A stretch of DNA of 64,000 nt from Saccharothrix sp. ALI-22-I (GTDB taxonomy: Bacteria; Actinomycetota; Actinomycetes; Mycobacteriales; Pseudonocardiaceae), in assembly GCF_001984175.1 (NCBI RefSeq), contig NZ_MTQP01000063.1, forward strand, positions 1-64,000, in the 5' to 3' direction. A program made the translations under genes and the position numbers. Below the pieces are notes generated by a model, which made no database searches, had not been told where the DNA came from, and saw nothing but the letters and a program-made list of their open reading frames with translations. Shown one piece after another: positions 43,088 to 51,801 of the stretch (its first letter is position 1; each line of letters starts with the position of its first letter).

Positions 43088-45358
43088 GTGGACGCCGATG
43101 ACGACAAGCCGTTACGCGCCGCGGTATCCGCGGCCTTCGGTGAGCCGGACATCGCCTGGGGCCTGACCAAGTCGTCGCTCACGCAACCCGATCTGCGGTC
43201 GTTGGTGTTCGCGGAGAGCGCGAGCATCAGCGCGGTGGCGAGCGTGCAGGAGTCGGCGCACGCCGAACTGGAGGCGATGCACCGCAGCCCGCTGCGCCGC
43301 CTGTCGATCGGCACCGGACGACTGCTCACCCGGGTGGCGCGCGGCACTGGGCGCGTACTGGACTTGGTGATCTTCTACGGTCCGCTCCTGCTGTTCGCCT
43401 ACCAGGAGCTCGGGAGCTGGTTCGAGAGTGCTCTGGTGGTGCTCTACGTCGCCGCGTTCCCCCTCTCCGCGCAACTGCGGGCGCGGTTGGGGGGTCCGCG
43501 CAGCCGCGGTGTGGTGCTGCTCAACCCGGATTTCTACGACGTGCTGGTCTTCCTGGCCGCGATGGCGGCCAGCGTGGCGCTCGTGCTGCGCCATGTCGTG
43601 CCGGATCCGAGGGTGCAGGAGTTCGTGTCGGAGGCGATCGGCGCGTCGCGGGGTTCCACCGCCGTCACGGTGGTCGTCCTCGTCGCCCTGGTCGTGGCGT
43701 GGGTGATCTTGGAGACGGTCCCGACCAAGGGCGTGTCCGCGGTCGGCGGGTTTCTCGTCAACGTGGGGGAGCAGGGCGTCGGCCGGGTCCGCCGGCGCTA
43801 CCGGCTGATCCGGATGTCGGTGCGCAAGGAGTGGGAACAGGTGCTGCTCACCGACGGTGTGCTGCCGTTCCTGCGCAAACGCCTGAACGACGAACTGGGC
43901 CCGCGGTTCGAGACCGTGCTGGACGTCGAGGAGTCGCCCGGTCTGCGCATCTCGCACGACCGGGCGGTGCACGTGCAGACGAGGACCGGGCAGGAACTGG
44001 CTCGCATCGTGGCCGCGCGGGGACGGGGGAGTCTCGCGCTGTCGGGGCCGCGCGGCAGTGGCAAGACCAACCTGATGCGGGCGTTCTGCGCCGGCCGTTA
44101 CCGCGAGCCGGGCCGTGCGCCCGACCTCACGCTGATGGTGTCGGCGCCCGTGGTGTACGAGCCGCAGGAGTTCGTCCTGCACCTGTACGCGGCCCTGTGC
44201 CGGCGGGTGATCGAGTACGCCCGCGGCCGTGATCCGCGCAAGTCACCGCCCCCGGCGAAGCTGATGCGGCAACGGCGCTGGTTGACGGAGTTCCGCGAGC
44301 GGTCCGTCGGGATGTACGGGGCCACCGGGCACCGGCCGACCCGGATCGCCGACCTGGCCGAGACGGCGATGTCCCGGCTGGTGGCGGTGCGGTCGCTGCA
44401 GACCTACACCGGCGAGATAGCGGGCAAGGCCGGGCGGTCCGGGGTGGAGCTGAGCGGCCGGAAGTCGATCGCCTTCGCGACGCGGGCGTTGACCTACCCC
44501 GAGATCGTGGACGAGTTCTCCGAGTTCCTGCGCGAGGTGGCGGCGACGCTCCGGGCCGCCACGGAAGATGACGACGAGCTGCCCGGCCGGGTGATCGTCG
44601 GTATCGACGAGCTGGACCGGCTGGGCACGGGGGAGCGGGCCAGGACGTTCCTCAACGAGATCAAGGCCGTGTTCGGCGCCGGCGGGTGCTTCTTCCTGGT
44701 GTCGGTGTCGGAGGACGCGCTGTACGAGTTCGACCTCGGCAGTCCTGGGTTGCGCACGGTGTTCGACAGCGCGTTCGACGAGGTGGTCCGGCTGGAGAAC
44801 CTCGACCTGAGGACGGCGTGCGAGTTGCTCGGCCACCAGATCGTCGGTCTGCCCGTGCAGTTCGCGGCGCTGGTGCACGTGCTCTCCGGTGGCATCCCGC
44901 GCGACCTGGTGCGCTACTCGATCGCGATGCTGGACCTGAGCGGCATGACGTTGGCCGAGGTGGCGCTGCGGCTGGTGGAACTGGACGTCGAGCGGGTGCG
45001 CAAGTCCACGGCGCACGCGGTGGGCGCGGGCAACCCGGTGCTGTTCCGGGCGCTGGTCGAGCCGTTGGGCACGCCGTTGGCGAGCGGACCGCTGGACCGG
45101 TACGTGGAGCGGCTGCTGGCGGTCGACGCCGACGACGCGCGGCTGCGCGATGTGCTCGCGGTCAACGTGGCGCTGTTGTCCGCCGTGCTGGCCGTGTTCG
45201 ACGACGGCCTGGACGAGGAGCGCATGGATCGCGCGCCGTTCTTCGACGGTCTGGCCGAGGTCCGACGGGTCAGCGGCCTGAACCCGGTCGCCGCCCTGGA
45301 CCTGCTCAACGAGTGCCGCCGCTCGTGGGGACTGCCACCGGTCGGGGGAAAGTTGTAG
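43088..45358 (+). CDS. Membrane-anchored KAP-like P-loop NTPase
   Basis: A 756-residue protein starting 38 bp after the P450. Four hydrophobic segments lie at about 95-115, 115-130, 155-170 and 195-215 (VLDLVIFYGPLLLFAYQELG; ALVVLYVAAFPLSA; VLVFLAAMAASVALVL; VTVVVLVALVVAWVIL). A P-loop NTPase follows: Walker A LSGPRGSGKTNLMRAF at about 320 and Walker B RVIVGIDELDRLG at about 500, with FLVSVSEDALYEFD after it. This resembles KAP-family NTPases, which sit with their membrane segments within the NTPase. KAP-type proteins are found in signalling and anti-phage contexts. The specific role is unknown. Confidence 0.8.
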   Translation: MDADDDKPLRAAVSAAFGEPDIAWGLTKSSLTQPDLRSLVFAESASISAVASVQESAHAELEAMHRSPLRRLSIGTGRLLTRVARGTGRVLDLVIFYGPLLLFAYQELGSWFESALVVLYVAAFPLSAQLRARLGGPRSRGVVLLNPDFYDVLVFLAAMAASVALVLRHVVPDPRVQEFVSEAIGASRGSTAVTVVVLVALVVAWVILETVPTKGVSAVGGFLVNVGEQGVGRVRRRYRLIRMSVRKEWEQVLLTDGVLPFLRKRLNDELGPRFETVLDVEESPGLRISHDRAVHVQTRTGQELARIVAARGRGSLALSGPRGSGKTNLMRAFCAGRYREPGRAPDLTLMVSAPVVYEPQEFVLHLYAALCRRVIEYARGRDPRKSPPPAKLMRQRRWLTEFRERSVGMYGATGHRPTRIADLAETAMSRLVAVRSLQTYTGEIAGKAGRSGVELSGRKSIAFATRALTYPEIVDEFSEFLREVAATLRAATEDDDELPGRVIVGIDELDRLGTGERARTFLNEIKAVFGAGGCFFLVSVSEDALYEFDLGSPGLRTVFDSAFDEVVRLENLDLRTACELLGHQIVGLPVQFAALVHVLSGGIPRDLVRYSIAMLDLSGMTLAEVALRLVELDVERVRKSTAHAVGAGNPVLFRALVEPLGTPLASGPLDRYVERLLAVDADDARLRDVLAVNVALLSAVLAVFDDGLDEERMDRAPFFDGLAEVRRVSGLNPVAALDLLNECRRSWGLPPVGGKL

Positions 45359-45414
45359 CCGTGTCGCGTCGAATCCGGAGGACAACGGGCCGGTCGGCCG
45401 GACACACTGCCGCC

Positions 45415-46038
45415 ATGGCTGATCGTGATCGAACCGCTCCGGCCCCCGATTTCGGCGTCAAGCCCACGCTGAGCGGGGAGCTGGTCCTGCTCCGGCCGGT
45501 CACGGCGGCCGACGTGCCCGCGTTGATGCCCATGTTCGGGGACCCGGAGATCACGCGGCTGACCGGCAGCCACGGCGGCGTCGACGAGGTGCGGCTGCGG
45601 GCCTGGTACGACACGCGCGGTGATCAGGACGACCGGCTGGACCTGGCCGTGGTGGAGCAGGCGACGGGGGACGTGGTCGGGGAAGCGGTGCTCAACGACT
45701 GGGACGCGGGCAACGAGAGCTGCGGCTTCCGCATCTCGTTCGTGCCCGGCACGTTCGGCCGCGGCCTGGGCACGGAGGCGGTGCGGCTGATCGTCGGTTA
45801 TGGCTTCGAGAAGCTGGGCCTGCACCGCATCGCGCTGGAGGTGTACGCCTTCAACCCGCGCGCCCGCCGCGTCTACGAGAAGGTCGGCTTCGTCGCCGAG
45901 GGCGTGCTGCGCGACGCGCTGCTGTGGGAGGGTGAGCGCGTGGACGCCACCGTGATGTCGATCCTCGCTCCGGATTGGTCCCGACACCGCGGCCGTCCGT
46001 CCGGGCGGCTCGACTCCAGAACCGCCCGGACGTCGTGA
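45415..46038 (+). CDS. GNAT-family (RimJ-type) N-acetyltransferase
   Basis: A 207-residue acetyltransferase: LVLLRPVTAADVPALMPMFG opens the fold, GFRISFVPGTFGRGLGTEAV includes the acetyl-CoA-binding GRGLGTE, and VYAFNPRARRVYEKVGFVAEG is the usual C-terminal motif. The ATG at 45415 lies 54 bp after the KAP-like gene. Its stop is one base from the stop of the converging LuxR regulator, with no room for a terminator. Confidence 0.92.
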   Translation: MADRDRTAPAPDFGVKPTLSGELVLLRPVTAADVPALMPMFGDPEITRLTGSHGGVDEVRLRAWYDTRGDQDDRLDLAVVEQATGDVVGEAVLNDWDAGNESCGFRISFVPGTFGRGLGTEAVRLIVGYGFEKLGLHRIALEVYAFNPRARRVYEKVGFVAEGVLRDALLWEGERVDATVMSILAPDWSRHRGRPSGRLDSRTARTS

Positions 46039-46039
46039 C

Positions 46040-48340
46040 CTAGCCGGCCATGCTCGCCAGCAGCGTGATCAGCTGGTGGCGGTTGGCGATGTCGAGTTTG
46101 CGGTAGATCCGGGTCAGGTGGGTGTGCACGGTCGCGGGGGAGATCACCAGCCTGGTGGCGACCTCCGGGTTGGACAGGCCGTCGCCCACCAGCCGGGCCA
46201 CGTTCCACTCGGCCGGGGTCAGCCCGCCCGGACGGCGGTCGGGCTCGGGTGTGGCGACCTCGTCGAGCACGATGGCCAGCGCGTGGTCCACCGACTCCAC
46301 CTGGTTCGAGTACGCCCGCGCGTACTCCTCGTCGCCGAGCACCGCCCTGGCCCGCGCCACGGCCTGCGCGGCGACCCACGCGAACGGCACCAAGCCGTCC
46401 AACCGCACCCCGGTCACCCGGTGCAGCCTGTTCGCCAACCCGAGCATCCGGGCCGCGGTGTAGCCGTCACCGGCCCGCGATTGTGCCCACCCCAACGCCT
46501 CGATCGTCCACAGTGGACCCCACTTGTCGCGGATCGCCCGCTGTATCCGCAGACCCTCCAACAGCACGTCCAGCGCGCGTTCCGGGTCACCCCACCGGGT
46601 CTGCACCACGCCACTGCACCAGTGCGCCCAGCTCAACCCCCACTGCGCGCCGAGCCGTTCGCAGGCCGCGAAGAACTCGTCCGCCGCGGGTTCGGCCTGC
46701 TCACGTGAACCGAGCAGCACGAGCGACACGGTGAGCAGGATGTGCGCGAGGTGGTGGTCCACCGCGAAGGCCGGTCCGAGCGCCCCGAACTCCTCGTGCG
46801 CCTGGCGCAGCAACTCGACACCCTCGACCGCGCCCAACGCCAGCACGGCGTACGCCCCGCGCACGAACGTCACCGCGGGCAGCGGCCCGCCCACCTCACG
46901 GGCCAGGGCGTCGGCCTCGTCCACCCGCTTCGCGACCAGCTCCCGTTCCACCCCGAGGCACAACGCGATCCACGCGTCGAGGGCGATCGCGCTGGCCCGC
47001 AACGGGTCCGCGGTCTCCGGCACGGCGGCCAGCGCGCGTCCGAGCCAGAGCCGTTCTTCCGGTAATCGGCCGGCGTAGGTGTACCAGCGGGTGCGGGCCA
47101 GGTCCACGCTCATCTGGAGCCCGACGTGCGGGGTGGCCGGGTTGCGGATCAGGTCGGCCAGCACCACCCGGTAGTTGGCCATGTCCGCGTCGACCGCCGA
47201 CAGCAACGCGGCCTCGTTGCGTCCGACGAACGACTCGGCCAGCCGTGCCGCCTCACGCCGGAAGTACTCCTGGTGCCGCATCCGCAGGTCGTCCACCTCA
47301 CCGGCGGTCCGCAGCTGCGCCGCGCCGTGCTGCCGCAACGGTTCCAGCAGGTGGTAGCGGCTGCGGTCGGCGGTCGGCAGCGCGATCGACTTGTCCAGCA
47401 GCCCGGCCAGCGCGTCGGCGACGTCGTCGGCGGCCAGGCCGTCACCCGCGCACACGGCCTCCGCCGAGGGCAGGCTGAACCCGCCCTCGAACACCGACAG
47501 CCGCGCCCACAACAGGCGTTCGGCGGGCGTGCAGTGGTCGTGGCTCCAGTCGATCAGGGCGGCCATGGTCTGGTGGTGTTCGACCGCGGTGGTGTCGTTG
47601 GCGGTGAGCACGCGGATCACGTCGTCCAGCCGGTCGGCCAGCAGCGACACCGGCATCGACCGCATCCGCACCACGGCCTGCTCGATGGCCAACGGGATGC
47701 CCGCGACCCGGCGCAGCACCCGCACCACGTCCGGCCAGTTCTCCGGCGTCACCCGCCAGCCGGGCACGCTCGCCTCGGCCCGGTCGACCAGCAGCGCGAC
47801 GGACTCGTAGTCCAGGTCCAGCGGCGCGTCCTCGGCGGGCACGTCCAGCGGCGGCACCATGACCAGCACCTCGCCGGGCACCCGCAGCCGGGCCCGGCTG
47901 GTGGCCAGGATGCGCACGCCGGGAGCCGCGCCGAGCACCGTGTGCACCAGGTGCGCGACCGGTTCGACCAGGTGCTCGCAGTTGTCCAGCACCAGCAGCA
48001 GCTGGCGCGACCGCAGGTAGTCGACCAGTGTCGCCAACGGCGTGGTGGTGGCCTGGTCGGGCACACCCACCGCGCTCGACACGACTTGCGCCAGCAGTTC
48101 GGGGTCGCCGCCGCGCGCGGACGCCAGCTCGACCACGCGCACGCCGTCGTCGTAGGCGCGGTGCACCTGCGCGGCCAGTTCCAGCGCCAGCCGTGTCTTG
48201 CCCCCACCGCCGACGCCGGTCAGCGTGATCAGCGGCGCCGCGCCGATCCGACGACGCAGCTCGGCGAGCAGTTCCTTGCGGCCGACGAACGAACTCAGCG
48301 CCCGCGGCACCCCACCGTGTCCCGATGCCCGCTCGGTCAT
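46040..48340 (-). CDS. LuxR-family NB-ARC regulator
   Basis: A 766-residue regulator with an N-terminal NB-ARC ATPase (SSFVGRKELLAELRRRI, Walker A LTGVGGGGKTRLALEL, Walker B LLLVLDNCEHLVEPV, AGIPLAIEQAVVRM), a long alpha-helical repeat middle (about 330-690) and a C-terminal LuxR helix-turn-helix (LTPAEWNVARLVGDGLSNPE, VATRLVISPATVHTHLTRIY). ATG 48340 is chosen; the ribosome site is weak. It belongs to the same group as the truncated gene at 1-665. Standing among P450 and kinase genes it may control the block. Confidence 0.92.
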   Translation of the reverse strand: MTERASGHGGVPRALSSFVGRKELLAELRRRIGAAPLITLTGVGGGGKTRLALELAAQVHRAYDDGVRVVELASARGGDPELLAQVVSSAVGVPDQATTTPLATLVDYLRSRQLLLVLDNCEHLVEPVAHLVHTVLGAAPGVRILATSRARLRVPGEVLVMVPPLDVPAEDAPLDLDYESVALLVDRAEASVPGWRVTPENWPDVVRVLRRVAGIPLAIEQAVVRMRSMPVSLLADRLDDVIRVLTANDTTAVEHHQTMAALIDWSHDHCTPAERLLWARLSVFEGGFSLPSAEAVCAGDGLAADDVADALAGLLDKSIALPTADRSRYHLLEPLRQHGAAQLRTAGEVDDLRMRHQEYFRREAARLAESFVGRNEAALLSAVDADMANYRVVLADLIRNPATPHVGLQMSVDLARTRWYTYAGRLPEERLWLGRALAAVPETADPLRASAIALDAWIALCLGVERELVAKRVDEADALAREVGGPLPAVTFVRGAYAVLALGAVEGVELLRQAHEEFGALGPAFAVDHHLAHILLTVSLVLLGSREQAEPAADEFFAACERLGAQWGLSWAHWCSGVVQTRWGDPERALDVLLEGLRIQRAIRDKWGPLWTIEALGWAQSRAGDGYTAARMLGLANRLHRVTGVRLDGLVPFAWVAAQAVARARAVLGDEEYARAYSNQVESVDHALAIVLDEVATPEPDRRPGGLTPAEWNVARLVGDGLSNPEVATRLVISPATVHTHLTRIYRKLDIANRHQLITLLASMAG

Positions 48341-48502
48341 CCGGACACCGTACGACATCGCCGTATCCGGCCGCCGTGAGATCCACAAAGCGGGTGGCAC
48401 GGGCGAGTCGTCGTCGGTGTGGGGGAGTGGCCGGCAGGTCGACCGGCTCGCGACGACCACGCCCACGGCGGCGTCGGTCGGCAGGCAGGCGGGTCTTGAC
48501 GC

Positions 48503-49360
48503 TCACATTTCGGGCGCCAAGCCCGGCGACGCCAGGCAACGGGCGGCTTGTTCGGCACCGGCGGCCATCGCCGCGGGTACGTCCGCGCCGGCGAGGTGGG
48601 CGATGAGGAAGCCGGAGAAGAAGGCGTCACCGGCACCGTTGGTGTCCACGATCTCCTCGACTGGCACGGCGGGGACGCGGTGGACGGCGCCGTCGACCAC
48701 GCCCATCGCGCCGTCGGCCCCGAGCGTGGCGATCACCCGCTTGTCGAGGGACTTCAGGAACACCAGCAGCGCGTCCCTCTCACTGTGTTCATCGCGGAAG
48801 GCGTCGTCGTTGAGGAACACGTGGTCGGCGGCTGCCAGGAAGTCGCGGTGGAAGTCGGCGACGCCGTCGTAGTCGTGCAGGTCGCACCACACCGGCACGC
48901 CGGCCTCACGGGCGGCGGCGAGCAGGGGACGGGCGTGGTCGGCGAGGTCGATCACCGCCGCGTCGGCCGCCGCCAACGCGGCCGAAGACCGGTCGTCGTG
49001 CCGGGGACGGGGGAGTCGCGGCAGTTCGAGGTAGATCGACAGCCGCCCGCCGTTCGGGTCCATCAGGTTGAGGTGCTGCTCGGTGGCGGTGTCCGCCACC
49101 TCGGCGATCACCTCCACGCCCGCCCGTTCGAGCACGTCGAGCACCGCACGCCCGGCGTCGTCGTCACCCACGACGGTCCGCAGCGTGACGTCCGCGCCGA
49201 GCGAGGCGAGGTTCAGCGCCTTGCCCGCCGACGTGCCGCCGACCGCCGTGCGGTGGCCGGCGGCGAACACGGTGTGCGGTCGTGGCTCCGGCAGCCGGTC
49301 CAGCAACACCAGCCGGTTCCACGACACCGGCCCCGCGACGAACACCTTCGGCTTCCCCAT
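48503..49360 (-). CDS. PfkB-family carbohydrate/nucleoside kinase
   Basis: A 285-residue ribokinase-type kinase: KVFVAGPVSWNRLVLLDRLP, the di-Gly substrate motif in VGGTSAGKALNLASLGADV, and the catalytic DTNGAGDAFFSGFL (anion hole and base Asp). ATG 49360 matches homologues best; ATG 49369 and a GTG at 49393, which a TATAGA -10-like box would make leaderless, are alternatives. Family members phosphorylate sugars or ribosides; the exact substrate is not predictable. The upstream copy B of the repeated box overlaps its likely promoter. Confidence 0.9.
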   Translation of the reverse strand: MGKPKVFVAGPVSWNRLVLLDRLPEPRPHTVFAAGHRTAVGGTSAGKALNLASLGADVTLRTVVGDDDAGRAVLDVLERAGVEVIAEVADTATEQHLNLMDPNGGRLSIYLELPRLPRPRHDDRSSAALAAADAAVIDLADHARPLLAAAREAGVPVWCDLHDYDGVADFHRDFLAAADHVFLNDDAFRDEHSERDALLVFLKSLDKRVIATLGADGAMGVVDGAVHRVPAVPVEEIVDTNGAGDAFFSGFLIAHLAGADVPAAMAAGAEQAARCLASPGLAPEM

Positions 49361-49402
49361 GCCGCCCATTGTGCGGAAGCGATCGACCCACACTCACCTC
49401 TA

Positions 49403-49431
49403 TAGCTTCAGTGTTGGCTGAAAAAAGCCCT
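49403..49431. promoter_or_regulatory. Copy B of the TAGCTTCAGTGT box plus dyad
   Basis: TAGCTTCAGTGT (49403-49414) followed by GGCT-N6-AGCC. On the leftward strand this reads ACACTGAAGCTATAGA, with TATAGA (49404-49399) suitably placed as the -10 of the PfkB kinase gene. The conserved box thus fills its -35/-10 spacer. Confidence 0.6.
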
Positions 49432-49535
49432 CACGCAGCAGACGGTCAACAAGCCGCCTGGACGTCGTCCCGCAGGATGACGTCCCATGCTGCGGTTCCA
49501 TTCACGCGCACATCATGCGCGAACGGCGGCCGACC

Positions 49536-50753
49536 TCAGAACTCCACGTCGAGCGAGTTCAGCCGGTGCGTGAGCGGCGGGACGGGGGTGCGGTCGAGGA
49601 CGTCGTAGGCGGGCCGGATGTCGGGGCAGCGGTCGAGCAGGACGCGGAAGCACTCGTCGGCTTCCGTGCGGGCGAGGGCGGCGCCGAGGCAGTAGAACGC
49701 GCCCAGGCCGAACGCGGTGTGCCGGTTGGGCCGGCGGGTGATGTCGAAGCGGTCCGGGTCGGTGAACACCTCGGGGTCCCGGTTGCCCGCCATCATCGCC
49801 AGGTAGAACCGCTTGCCGGCGGGCAGGTCCAGGCCGGCCAGTTCGACCGGCTCGGTGCTCTCCCGCACGATCAGGCCCGCCGGCCCGTCGCAGCGCAGCA
49901 TCTCCTCCACGGCGGAGGGCGTCAGCTCCGGGTCGGCCTTGAGCCGGGCCAGCTCGTCGGGGTTCTGGAACAGCAGCACGAGCCCGTTGGCGATGAGTCC
50001 GGCGGTCGTCTCGTGGCCCGCGAACAGCAGCAGCACGCAGTTGGCCACGATCTCGTCCTCGTTGACCAGGCCCTCACGCTCGGCGGCGACGAACATGCTG
50101 ATCAGGTCGTCGCGCGGGTCGGCGCGGTGCTGTCGGACCAGGCCGCGCACGTACTCCTGCATCTCCAGCACACTGCTCTGGGAGCGGCGCAGCCGATCGA
50201 TGCCGGTGAGCTGGAAGATCGCCAGGATGTCGCGCGACCACGCCTGCAACTGCTCGCGGTCCTCGGTCGGCATGCCCAGCATCTCGGCGATCACGTTGGC
50301 GGGCAACGGGTAGGCGAGGTCGGTGACGACGTCCATCCGGCCCTGCTCGGCCACCGCGTCGATCAGTTCGTTGGTCAGCTCGCGCACCCTGGGGCGTAAG
50401 CCGTTGACCGTGGCGGGGGTGAAGTAGCGCTTGAGCAGCTGCTGGAACCGCGTGTGGCCGGCCTCGGTGGTGTGGCCCATCCACAGCTCCATGGACTGGC
50501 GCAGGGGGAGCAGCTCGTCCTGCTCGGCCTGGCTGAACGTGGCCAGGGCCTGTGCCATGTTGGCGGGGGAGAGGCGGCGGTCCTTGAGCGCCGTGAGGAT
50601 GTCCGCGTGCCGGGTGAGCAGGTACGCGTCGAGCTGGGGGATCACGCTGACCGGGCTCTCGGCGCGAATCCGGTGCAGGAGCGGCATCGGGTCCGCCAGC
50701 GCCTCGGGGGCGAAGATGTCGTAGGACTTGAGCGCAACGACTGATTCGGTCAT
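49536..50753 (-). CDS. Cytochrome P450
   Basis: A 405-residue P450. The I-helix is LLFAGHETTAGL, the K-helix ExxR is EEMLR and the heme loop is FGLGAFYCLGAALAR with ligand Cys355. A Phe occupies the position usually held by Arg or His two residues before the Cys, an uncommon substitution. ATG 50753 fits the family; an upstream ATG at 50828 adds 25 Arg-rich residues. No redox partner is nearby. The substrate is unknown. Copy C of the repeated box lies upstream. Confidence 0.93.
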   Translation of the reverse strand: MTESVVALKSYDIFAPEALADPMPLLHRIRAESPVSVIPQLDAYLLTRHADILTALKDRRLSPANMAQALATFSQAEQDELLPLRQSMELWMGHTTEAGHTRFQQLLKRYFTPATVNGLRPRVRELTNELIDAVAEQGRMDVVTDLAYPLPANVIAEMLGMPTEDREQLQAWSRDILAIFQLTGIDRLRRSQSSVLEMQEYVRGLVRQHRADPRDDLISMFVAAEREGLVNEDEIVANCVLLLFAGHETTAGLIANGLVLLFQNPDELARLKADPELTPSAVEEMLRCDGPAGLIVRESTEPVELAGLDLPAGKRFYLAMMAGNRDPEVFTDPDRFDITRRPNRHTAFGLGAFYCLGAALARTEADECFRVLLDRCPDIRPAYDVLDRTPVPPLTHRLNSLDVEF

Positions 50754-50844
50754 GGCCGCCAGTCTGTCCTGCGGTGACGGCGGGGCACCACGGTCGCCAA
50801 CGGAATGGCGTAGTCGAGCGGCCTTCATAGTTTTATCGGCTCGA

Positions 50845-50873
50845 TAGCTTCAGTGTTGACCAAAATCAACCAC
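50845..50873. promoter_or_regulatory. Copy C of the TAGCTTCAGTGT box plus dyad
   Basis: TAGCTTCAGTGT (50845-50856) followed by GTTGA-N6-TCAAC. Leftward it reads TTGATT-N17-TATCGA, a credible -35/-10 pair upstream of the P450 at 49536-50753, with ACACTGAAGC in the spacer. Confidence 0.6.
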
Positions 50874-50916
50874 ATCGGAGTGGTACAGCACGAGCAGCAC
50901 AAAGCAGCCAAGAGGC

Positions 50917-51801
50917 TCAGGCGGCGGCGATCACGCCGACCTGGCGGGTCGCGCTCAGCCGGCCGCCAGGTGCGCCGACGTAGGTGCCGGAGGTCGGCGC
51001 CACGTCGACGTAGTCGCGGCCGGTGGCGACGGTGACGTAGCCGTTGTCGGCGCGCCGGCCGTGGCACGGGTCGAAGGCGACGGCCACGGCCTGGTCGTGC
51101 TCGGGGACGACGACTTCGACCCAGGCGTGTGTGCCGCCCTGGCCGAGGAGGTGCCCGGAGACGTAGCGGGCGGGCAGTCGGAGCACGTGGCACAGGGCGA
51201 GCATCAGGTGGGCGGTGTCCTGGCAGACGCCGCGTCCGCCGGCGAGTGCCTGGGCAGCGGTGGTGAAGACGGTGGTGGCGCCGTCCTCGTAGGTGATCGC
51301 GGCGTGGACTTCGGTGCAGATGCGTTCGGCGAGGTCGAGTCCGCGTGCGCCGTCGGCGGCGAGGTCGTGGGCGAGGGCCCGTACGTGGTCGTCGGCGCCG
51401 GTGAGCTGGGTGGGGCGCAGCAGGCGGGGGTCGGCGAGGGCGGAGGCGGGCAGCCGGGGGTGTCCGTGGGCGCGGATGCGTTCGAGGACGGCGGTGATGT
51501 GGAACTCGACGCTGCGTTCGACGCGGTCGGCGTGGATGCGGACGACGGTGTTGCCGGCGGCGTCGCGGCCGACGCGGCGTCGGGTGGTGGCGCCGGTGAC
51601 GTGGACGCGGTGGGTGCGGCGGTGCAGGTCGCCGTGTCGGGCGGGTGGTACGACGACGAGGCGTTGGCGGACGGCTTGGACGGGGGTGTCGTAGTCGTAG
51701 CGGAAGTTCTGTTCGATGCGGTAGGTGATGCGCCGTGCGGCGTCGAGGTCGAGTGCGGTGTGGTCGAGCAGGGGTGCGGTGAGTGAGTCGTGGGCCGTCA
51801 C
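50917..51801 (-). CDS. Transglutaminase-like cysteine protease family protein
   Basis: A 294-residue protein with the bacterial transglutaminase N-terminal domain (YRIEQNFRYDYDTPVQAVRQ) and the transglutaminase core with a complete triad: Cys193 (GRGVCQDTAHLM), His225 (GTHAWVEV) and Asp244 (AFDPCHGR). GTG 51801 overlaps the stop of the companion gene (GTGA). Such proteins occur in pairs in many actinobacteria and are thought to be intracellular peptidases or ligases; no substrate is known. Confidence 0.92.
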   Translation of the reverse strand: MTAHDSLTAPLLDHTALDLDAARRITYRIEQNFRYDYDTPVQAVRQRLVVVPPARHGDLHRRTHRVHVTGATTRRRVGRDAAGNTVVRIHADRVERSVEFHITAVLERIRAHGHPRLPASALADPRLLRPTQLTGADDHVRALAHDLAADGARGLDLAERICTEVHAAITYEDGATTVFTTAAQALAGGRGVCQDTAHLMLALCHVLRLPARYVSGHLLGQGGTHAWVEVVVPEHDQAVAVAFDPCHGRRADNGYVTVATGRDYVDVAPTSGTYVGAPGGRLSATRQVGVIAAA

